This document shows, piece by piece, positions 6,745 through 11,272 of a stretch of DNA of 11,272 bases. The notes below the pieces were generated by a model. It searched no databases and was not told the origin of the DNA. It worked only from the letters and a program-made list of their open reading frames with translations. The stretch lies in assembly GCA_030640485.1 (NCBI GenBank), contig DAOWJG010000107.1:1-11272 (forward strand), read 5' to 3'. Position numbers and translations under genes: made by a program. The DNA is from Dehalococcoidales bacterium. Its GTDB lineage: Bacteria; Chloroflexota; Dehalococcoidia; Dehalococcoidales; UBA5760. Position 1 is the first letter of the stretch, and the number at the start of each line of letters is the position of its first letter.

Positions 6745-7560
6745 TTATTCTTCTTCTTCGATTTCTTCTACACCAGATTCTACGCTAATTTGAGGCAGTA
6801 ACGCCTTTACCTTGCCTCGCCTCTTCTGTGATGGGAAGGTTAGTTTATCAATCGTCTGTCGCAGCTTCCTTAATTCCCCCGAAGGTTGACTCACACCTAC
6901 TCCCACGATGATGCCATCCACCCCGGCTTCCCACAGCATCTGAAGCTCACTAGCCGTCACCTTGGGTGATACCGAGACCAGCAAAGGCTTAACCATTAAG
7001 TCAGCAAAGTGCTGAAAACGCATTAGCTGCTGCCAGGTAAGAGATGAGCTACCCTCTCCTTCGCCAGCGATAAGTACCCCGTCCACCGGCAGTTCATCAA
7101 TCGTCCTTAGTAAGCCATCATTTAGTGACGGCCCAACCTCCAATATCCTACCCACTTCAGTATCCTTCTTACTAGCTTCGGAACCCTTCTTGCCGGCTTC
7201 ACTACTTTCAAAAATCCCCAGCGGTGTATCTGACGGGAAAATCACAAAGTCACAGTCCAGACCTTTTGCCTTTTGACTTTCTCGCCGCTTGCTGCCTCTT
7301 AGCCAGCCACCCCAGGGAATATCGGGCACAGCTTCAGAGCACTCATGAAGGGTTTTGGTGTCTATTTTTAATTCGGTAATAGATATTAGCCCGGCATCAG
7401 CCCCCGTTACCAAACTAGCTAGGTTACCAACCCCGGCCTGAGCCAAGCTGGCAACCAGCAGAATTTTAGGCTTGGGGGAGACCGATTGTCCCCGCCCGAA
7501 CCCCATAGGCTGGGGCACAGCCTGCGAAGTGCGTTTTAATTTATCTATGAATCTGCTCAT
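6745..7560 (-). CDS. Conserved-looking hypothetical protein, possibly TIM-barrel-like
   Basis: A 271-residue soluble protein with no signal peptide or membrane helix. I do not recognise the family. Short hydrophobic strands alternate with amphipathic helices: KILLVASLA (32-40), ADAGLIS (54-60), DFVIFPS (104-110), VDGVLIAGE (159-167), KPLLVSVS (191-198) and EAGVDGIIVGVG (211-222). This pattern, especially the last, looks like the C-terminal strands of a beta/alpha barrel; a barrel is inference only. Two low-complexity parts stand out: a Ser/Lys/Glu-rich stretch at 118-135 that may be a linker or insertion, and an acidic tail (EEIEEEE) at the C-terminus. Start ATG 7560 gives MSRFIDKLKR; the bases before it are a run of eight G on the coding strand rather than a normal ribosome site. 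It is convergent with treT, divergent from the hydrolase gene, and has a good promoter at 7587-7615. Confidence 0.75.
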   Translation of the reverse strand: MSRFIDKLKRTSQAVPQPMGFGRGQSVSPKPKILLVASLAQAGVGNLASLVTGADAGLISITELKIDTKTLHECSEAVPDIPWGGWLRGSKRRESQKAKGLDCDFVIFPSDTPLGIFESSEAGKKGSEASKKDTEVGRILEVGPSLNDGLLRTIDELPVDGVLIAGEGEGSSSLTWQQLMRFQHFADLMVKPLLVSVSPKVTASELQMLWEAGVDGIIVGVGVSQPSGELRKLRQTIDKLTFPSQKRRGKVKALLPQISVESGVEEIEEEE

Positions 7561-7586
7561 ATACCAGCCCCCCCCGCTAGAAGAAA

Positions 7587-7615
7587 ATTATAGAGGAAAT
7601 CCCAGAGAAATTCAA
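7587..7615 (-). promoter_or_regulatory. Promoter of the 6745-7560 hypothetical gene
   Basis: On the minus strand, TTGAAT (7615-7610), a 17-base spacer, then TATAAT (7592-7587). This is a near-consensus promoter whose transcript would start near 7580, giving a leader of about 20 bases that includes the G8 run in front of the ATG. Confidence 0.7.
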
Positions 7616-7785
7616 CAAAACCCGGTAACTTCTGAGCCTGCACTGCTTCCGGGCTGTTACTTTTGATTATGCTATGTTAATGTATTATATGATAAGGGTG
7701 CAAATACTCTTCGCTACCTGTTTCTCATCAATAGCAACCTGAATTTGTACCCAGGCTACCGAGGTATCAACCGGCGATTTAGGTA

Positions 7786-7815
7786 TTGTGACCAAGACGG
7801 GTAGGCTCGTAAAAT
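7786..7815 (+). promoter_or_regulatory. Candidate promoter of the metallo-hydrolase gene
   Basis: TTGTGA (7786-7791), 18-base spacer, TAAAAT (7810-7815). If used, transcription starts near 7822 and the mRNA leader is only about 7 bases. That would fit the lack of a ribosome site before the ATG at 7830. The rest of the 269-base divergent spacer (7561-7829) shows no gene; a weaker promoter-like TTGATT lies near 7663. Confidence 0.35.
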
Positions 7816-7829
7816 GTCCCTAGCTGGTT

Positions 7830-8555
7830 ATGTCAATGCTGGTAACGGAACGCATCTATCAGTTTAGTAGTGTCTCAGGCGCTGGGCTATGGGGCGGAAA
7901 CGTCTTCCTGCTGGCAGGTAATGAGCTGACTCTAGTTGATACTGGCTACCGAGGTGGGACCAAGCGCATACTTAAAGAGGTGGGACGGCTGGGCTATTAT
8001 CCTTCCGACATCGCCAATATCATTATCACGCATCATCACGCTGACCACGTAGGCAACCTTGCCGCGCTGAAATTAGCAACTCAAGCCAAGGTTATCACTC
8101 ACCCCGCTGATGCCCCTTATATCGATGGCCGGTTACCACCGCCAGGGCCGGCAGGACTGCGGTGGCTAAGTAAAGCCGTTCCCCTGCGCAGGCTATGGAC
8201 TACTACCCCAGCCGCAGTCGACATGCCGGTTAATGATGGCGACCAGCTGCCAATACTTGATGGCATCAAGGTAGTGCACACTCCTGGTCATACCCCCGGG
8301 AGCATTTGTCTCTGGCTAAAACACCAGCGGCTAATCATTACCGGTGACCTACTTGCTAACAGGTTCCGGCTTAGTTTACCATCAAAGCCGTTTACTGCTG
8401 ATATGGCACAGGAAATCCGCTCGATAGCGAAATTGGCCAGCCTAGACTTTGATATTGTCTGTTTTGGGCACGGTTCACCGCTTGTCGATAAGGCTCACCC
8501 TACCATTGTTAATTTTGCGGAGAGACTTGAGGGTAAGCATCAAAGAGTCCATTAG
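7830..8555 (+). CDS. MBL-fold (metallo-beta-lactamase superfamily) metallo-hydrolase
   Basis: A 241-residue cytosolic hydrolase with a two-metal site. All ligand motifs of the fold are present: DTGY (37-40), the HxHxDH motif with H68, H70, D72 and H73, H154 in HTPGHTPGS (150-158), the bridging Asp173 in TGD, and H214 in GHG. The sequence is of the glyoxalase-II-like or general MBL group, not a clear beta-lactamase or RNase J; there is no beta-CASP insertion. A proline-rich segment (RLPPPGPAG, 101-109) with basic residues lies between the metal motifs and may shape the substrate pocket. The substrate cannot be told from sequence. The start is uncertain: ATG 7830 and ATG 7836 both lack a ribosome site, and the first gives the longer N-terminus. 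It is divergent from the 6745 gene and 96 bases upstream of the TM2 gene. Confidence 0.9.
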   Translation: MSMLVTERIYQFSSVSGAGLWGGNVFLLAGNELTLVDTGYRGGTKRILKEVGRLGYYPSDIANIIITHHHADHVGNLAALKLATQAKVITHPADAPYIDGRLPPPGPAGLRWLSKAVPLRRLWTTTPAAVDMPVNDGDQLPILDGIKVVHTPGHTPGSICLWLKHQRLIITGDLLANRFRLSLPSKPFTADMAQEIRSIAKLASLDFDIVCFGHGSPLVDKAHPTIVNFAERLEGKHQRVH

Positions 8556-8651
8556 ATTCGGAATCCAAGATTAAAGGGCAGGAGGCTGAGTTTCTCCGAA
8601 AAATAACCCACCTCGGCCGATTACAAAACCCTGAAGGAGCCAAGCACAAAC

Positions 8652-8984
8652 ATGACACAAATTTCACCTAAATCAAGACTCACCACCACTCTGCTTGCCG
8701 TCTTTCTTGGGGTGTTTGGTGCCCACCGATTATACCTAGAAAAGACAAAAACCGCACTCAGAATGCTTATTCTGAGTATGGCTGGGTTTTCAATTCTAGG
8801 AACCGTTCTAAGCGTCAGAGCCTACTCCATAGACCAAAGATATTTTGCTATTGACCTCGGGGTAGTGCTTGCCTCAGCTAGTATCATCCTTATCGTAGTG
8901 GGGATTTGGGCTTTCGTTGACTTCATAGTTATCGTTTCCGGAAAGATGACAGATAAGGACGGTAAATCCATTAAAAAATGGTAA
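8652..8984 (+). CDS. TM2-domain-type small membrane protein
   Basis: A 110-residue protein with the TM2 pattern: a first helix (about 11-23) running into FLGVFGAHRLYLEK (18-31), a second hydrophobic stretch (36-55), and a long C-terminal hydrophobic segment (68-97) ending in GIWAFVDFIVIVSGKMTDKDGK (first part from 84). TM2 proteins sit in the membrane with a tight turn holding the conserved GAHRFYLG; function is unknown in bacteria. Two departures: the Gly after YL is Glu here, and the segment between helices is longer than in the minimal ~65-residue domain (VRAYSIDQRYFAID inserted near 55-68). An AAGGAG site (8634-8639) lies 12 bases before the ATG, longer than usual. It could be co-transcribed with the hydrolase gene; no promoter of its own is evident. 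Confidence 0.8.
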   Translation: MTQISPKSRLTTTLLAVFLGVFGAHRLYLEKTKTALRMLILSMAGFSILGTVLSVRAYSIDQRYFAIDLGVVLASASIILIVVGIWAFVDFIVIVSGKMTDKDGKSIKKW

Positions 8985-9045
8985 AATTTAGCAATCTGAA
9001 TCAAGGGTAACTGATCATTTTGTTCTGGCTCTGAATCAGACTAGG

Positions 9046-10026
9046 CTAAACCGACACTGGGTTGAGTGGTAGTAATAAGGTAGGACCTGGCTTACGCCAT
9101 AGATAAGACCTGGTGTATTTTACCGGGAGTGAATAAATAACCTGGATTTTAGGATGCTCCAGACAAAAAAGAAACACCCCTACCGCCTGTGGTTTTGTGC
9201 CGAAGGGGCCAATTATCATGTTGGACGAAGCCCTTATCTCCTCATAAATAGCTTCGAGTACCTTCTTCGCCGCATAGGGGTTATCAGCGGGCACGTTTCT
9301 CAGCTCCACGGATGATTGCGAAAGTAAGTAGGAGTTGTTCTTCTCGGCATATTTTAGGTAGTTAAGATTACCGTCGCGTGGTGGATTGGTTATTAGCGCA
9401 ATGGTCTTAGCCGGGTTGAAGTGCTTCCATACCGCGAGAGAGCGCTCCGGCTCAAAGCCCAAGAACAGAACGAGAACCGTCTGTTTTTCCAGTAAAATAC
9501 TACCATAGAAGTTAGGTATGGTTGTTATTTGTGCCACTCCTTTAGTAAGCTTAGTTGGTAAATATGTTTGTGTCGTGTGAATCAGGCGAGGAAATCCCAG
9601 CTTCAGGTCAATTATCAGATAATTGAGAAGCTGCAGCAAGTAAATTTTAGTAAACCCACTAATGTCAACCGTGATGTAAGGGTTTTCCAGGTCTCGAGGC
9701 CCACACTGGTTCCAGATACCCTTGAGCTGAGCAATCCCCTCAACCGGGCCGTCCCGCTGGCACGAAATAACAAAGATGCCTTTGGAACTTTTTGTTCCCA
9801 GCATACTCTTTAAGCTATTGAGATTAGTATCGACCTGCTTCTTGTAAAGAGGCTCCTCGATAACAAAGATGGTGGAAAAGTTTGTCCGGTAGTTGCGCTC
9901 CATTTTTGAGGCACCGGCAAGACACCTCTCTTCAAAGCTGGCGCAACAGATAAAAAGGTCATCGGGACCATATTCATTTAACCTCGTCAGACGCTTAATC
10001 TCAGCAGACGGCTCGGCTGTATCCAT
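9046..10026 (-). CDS. Hypothetical protein with two tandem Rossmann-like repeats (CARF-reminiscent motifs)
   Basis: A 326-residue soluble protein that I do not recognise as a named family. It reads as an internal duplication. Half one has a strand entering CASFEERCLAG (28-38), a second strand STIFVIEEP (51-59), another GIFVIS (83-88), and a loop VDISGFTKIYLLQLL (120-134). Half two repeats the order: VLVLFLGFEPERSLAV (184-199), TIALITNPP (208-216), and IIGPFGTKPQAVGVFLF (271-287). The pairs SFEERCLA/GFEPERSLA and DISGFTK/GPFGTK are spaced about 90 and 80 residues apart. A D/N-x-(S/T)-G-x-T-K loop after a strand is seen in CARF sensor domains of the Card1/Can2 type, so a ligand-sensing Rossmann dimer-in-one-chain is a possible reading. 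There is no nuclease or helicase motif, and no CRISPR or defence gene beside it. Start ATG 10026 has AGAGGGG about 9 bases upstream and its own extended -10 promoter. Confidence 0.8.
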   Translation of the reverse strand: MDTAEPSAEIKRLTRLNEYGPDDLFICCASFEERCLAGASKMERNYRTNFSTIFVIEEPLYKKQVDTNLNSLKSMLGTKSSKGIFVISCQRDGPVEGIAQLKGIWNQCGPRDLENPYITVDISGFTKIYLLQLLNYLIIDLKLGFPRLIHTTQTYLPTKLTKGVAQITTIPNFYGSILLEKQTVLVLFLGFEPERSLAVWKHFNPAKTIALITNPPRDGNLNYLKYAEKNNSYLLSQSSVELRNVPADNPYAAKKVLEAIYEEIRASSNMIIGPFGTKPQAVGVFLFCLEHPKIQVIYSLPVKYTRSYLWRKPGPTLLLPLNPVSV

Positions 10027-10060
10027 CTTATTGACCCCTCTTTAATGTACGCCCTAGATT

Positions 10061-10069
10061 ATTATAGCA
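10061..10069 (-). promoter_or_regulatory. Extended -10 promoter of the tandem-repeat gene
   Basis: TGCTATAAT on the minus strand (10069-10061), 35 bases before the ATG; no clear -35. Same element as in front of treT. The 266-base divergent spacer (10027-10292) otherwise holds only the xerD-like promoter and short, weak inverted repeats such as AACAAT/ATTGTT (10133-10159). Confidence 0.6.
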
Positions 10070-10239
10070 TAAGTTCTCTCCCCTGTGCCGTTTCCCAATC
10101 TGGTTTGTTCACCAACATAAATAAAAAAGACACAACAATTCTAGGGTCATCTCGTCATTGTTAACTTCTTGGTAGCGGGGGAATAGAGTGATTCCAGTGA
10201 ATCTGTGGCGATATTATGTTTTCTAACCCCATCATTTTG

Positions 10240-10248
10240 TGCTACAAT
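10240..10248 (+). promoter_or_regulatory. Extended -10 promoter of the tyrosine recombinase gene
   Basis: TGCTACAAT (10240-10248), one base off the element seen at 5230 and 10061. The transcript would start near 10255 with a leader of about 38 bases carrying the AGGAAG ribosome site (10283-10288). Confidence 0.5.
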
Positions 10249-10292
10249 GCTTATGTTAACGAACGGTTCCTGTTTTCTCGCTAGGAAGCAAC

Positions 10293-11198
10293 ATGAAAGA
10301 GGATATTACTAGCTTTCTTAATTATCTCGCGGTGGAGAAGGGCTTTTCCCAAAATACCGTGGCCGCCTACCGCAATGACCTCCATCAATTAGCCAGCTTT
10401 GTTGAGGAAGCGGCAGCTAACCGCGATTCCATTCCATCATGGGCGGATTTTGGACGGCAGGGGATATTAAGCCATCTACTTAATCTCAAGGAGAGGAACT
10501 ACGCGGCCACGACCATAGCCCGTAAGGTAGCGGCAATGAGGTCGTTCTTCAACTTTATGATGAACGAGGGTAACATTAAAGACAACCCCTCGCAGAATAT
10601 TGCCTCACCAAAGGTGGGGCGGGCATTACCTAAACCTATCTCCATCAGTCAGGTTCGCCGTTTACTGGACGAGCCCACCAAGCAAGCTAGGCCGGAGGCC
10701 AAAAGGGACACCGCCATCCTGAACCTACTTTATGCCAGTGGGATGAGAGTGAGTGAGCTAGTATCCCTAAACCTGAATGATGTTGACATAAAAGGTGGCT
10801 TCGTACGCTGCTTCGGTAAGGGGCACAAAGAGCGGATTATCCCGATTGCTCCCCGGGCTGCCCAAGTCGTAGACGAATATGTAACCGAAGTTCGCCCTCG
10901 CCTGGCACATAACCAGGATGAGCGAGCGCTATTCCTTAACGCTCGGGGTGAGCGGCTGACGAGGCAGGGACTGTGGCAGATATTAAAGGAGTATGCCAAG
11001 TCAGTTGAGCTAGAAGGTATTACCCCACATACCCTGAGACATAGCTTTGCCACTCATATGCTGAGTGGTGGGGCTGACCTGAGGTCAGTTCAGGAACTGC
11101 TGGGGCATGCTAATATCTCAACGACACAGATTTACACCCACCTTACTACCGAGCATATCCGCCGTACCTACGAGAAGTCTCACCCCAGGGCTAAGTAA
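10293..11198 (+). CDS. XerC/XerD-type tyrosine recombinase
   Basis: A 301-residue site-specific recombinase, the size of XerC/XerD, which resolve chromosome dimers at dif during division. An N-terminal SAM-like core-binding domain (about 1-90: FLNYLAVEKGFSQNTVAAYRNDL) leads into the catalytic domain. All six catalytic residues are visible: R152 (GMRVSE), K176 (GKGHKE), H246 and R249 (HTLRHSFATH), H272 (LGHANIS) and the nucleophile Y281 (QIYTH). The sequence is of the housekeeping Xer type rather than a phage or transposon integrase: short, with no extra N-terminal arm-binding domain and no att-like repeats or cargo nearby. The ATG at 10293 has AGGAAG 4 bases upstream. I cannot tell XerC from XerD without a comparison, so no symbol is given. 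It precedes another gene by 38 bases and may be co-transcribed with it. Confidence 0.93.
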   Translation: MKEDITSFLNYLAVEKGFSQNTVAAYRNDLHQLASFVEEAAANRDSIPSWADFGRQGILSHLLNLKERNYAATTIARKVAAMRSFFNFMMNEGNIKDNPSQNIASPKVGRALPKPISISQVRRLLDEPTKQARPEAKRDTAILNLLYASGMRVSELVSLNLNDVDIKGGFVRCFGKGHKERIIPIAPRAAQVVDEYVTEVRPRLAHNQDERALFLNARGERLTRQGLWQILKEYAKSVELEGITPHTLRHSFATHMLSGGADLRSVQELLGHANISTTQIYTHLTTEHIRRTYEKSHPRAK

Positions 11199-11236
11199 TG
11201 AGGAGAGCGGTAGAAACGGTGATACGGAGGTTCTAG

Positions 11237-11272
11237 ATGCCTAGTAAACCACGACGCAAGGGGGGAAAGCAG
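11237..11272 (+). CDS. Start of a downstream gene, 12 codons visible
   Basis: ATG at 11237 has GGAGG (11226-11230) 6 bases upstream and opens a frame that runs off the right edge: MPSKPRRKGGKQ. The very basic N-terminus would suit a nucleic-acid-binding or ribosome-associated protein, or the positive-inside start of a membrane protein. Too little is visible for identification. It starts 38 bases after the recombinase stop on the same strand, so joint transcription is likely. Confidence 0.55.
   Translation, partial: MPSKPRRKGGKQ

Noticed and set aside
7625..7665. Inverted repeats CCCGG/CCGGG and GTAAC/GTTAC in the spacer upstream of the hydrolase
   Set aside because: Five-base arms that compete with one another; no terminator T-run or known riboswitch pattern.
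7754..7955. Exact 12-base direct repeat GGCTACCGAGGT at 7754-7765 and 7944-7955
   Set aside because: Flanks are unrelated and a few shared 12-mers are expected by chance in a window of this size. The second copy simply encodes GYRG in the hydrolase.
8995..9040. Direct repeat TCTGAATCA at 8995-9003 and 9030-9038 in the convergent spacer, the second within the palindrome TCTGAATCAGA
   Set aside because: Too short to be an attachment site or terminator; no stem followed by a T-run on either strand.
10293..11198. Tyrosine recombinase as a sign of an integrated mobile element
   Set aside because: Size and domain layout are those of housekeeping Xer proteins. No tRNA, att-like repeats, excisionase or cargo genes are nearby.
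11198..11236. Twelve-codon frame starting at the ATG that overlaps the recombinase stop and ending directly before the next ATG
   Set aside because: Very short and without its own ribosome site; at most it would couple translation to the next gene.

Overview
The window reads as ordinary bacterial chromosome of moderate G+C content, mostly housekeeping genes with a few poorly known ones. The set is a long-chain polyprenyl diphosphate synthase next to metG and rsmI, a CBS-less GuaB3-type IMP dehydrogenase relative, a TreT-type trehalose synthase and a XerC/D recombinase. Together with simple sigma70-like promoters, this suggests a Chloroflexota lineage, probably Dehalococcoidia. That placement is inference from gene content, not proof. 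I found no CRISPR array, tRNA, rRNA, insertion sequence or prophage gene.

Left block (1-3700, minus strand). A four-gene cluster is read right to left: rsmI (16S rRNA C1402 2'-O-methyltransferase), a 66-residue zinc-ribbon protein, metG (methionyl-tRNA synthetase), and a polyprenyl synthetase that starts with TTG behind a strong Shine-Dalgarno and runs off the left edge. Gaps are 40, 99 and 15 bases, so co-transcription is likely. The theme is translation plus isoprenoid carrier synthesis.

Centre (3700-6744, plus strand). The divergent rsmI/guaB3 spacer holds the best promoter of the window (TTGACA, 17 bases, TATTAT) with a 9+9 bp palindrome over its -35 box. Behind it is a 45-codon small frame with a good ribosome site. 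guaB3 has its own promoter, whose -35 box coincides with a spurious upstream TTG start. treT follows with an extended -10 promoter that overlaps the guaB3 stop. After treT lies a roughly 180-base region with several nested inverted repeats that no gene explains.

Right block (6745-11272). It contains a minus-strand protein of unknown function with barrel-like sequence features, a divergent metallo-beta-lactamase-fold hydrolase, a small TM2-type membrane protein, a minus-strand protein built of two tandem Rossmann-like repeats with CARF-reminiscent motifs, a complete XerC/D-type tyrosine recombinase, and the first 12 codons of one more gene. Most of these genes are single units with their own promoter. 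The repeated TGCTATAAT/TGCTACAAT element (at 5230, 10061 and 10240) looks like the local extended -10 style.

The items most worth following up are the tandem-repeat CARF-like protein (9046-10026), the structured spacer behind treT (6541-6722), and the palindromic promoter with its small frame (3750-3986).
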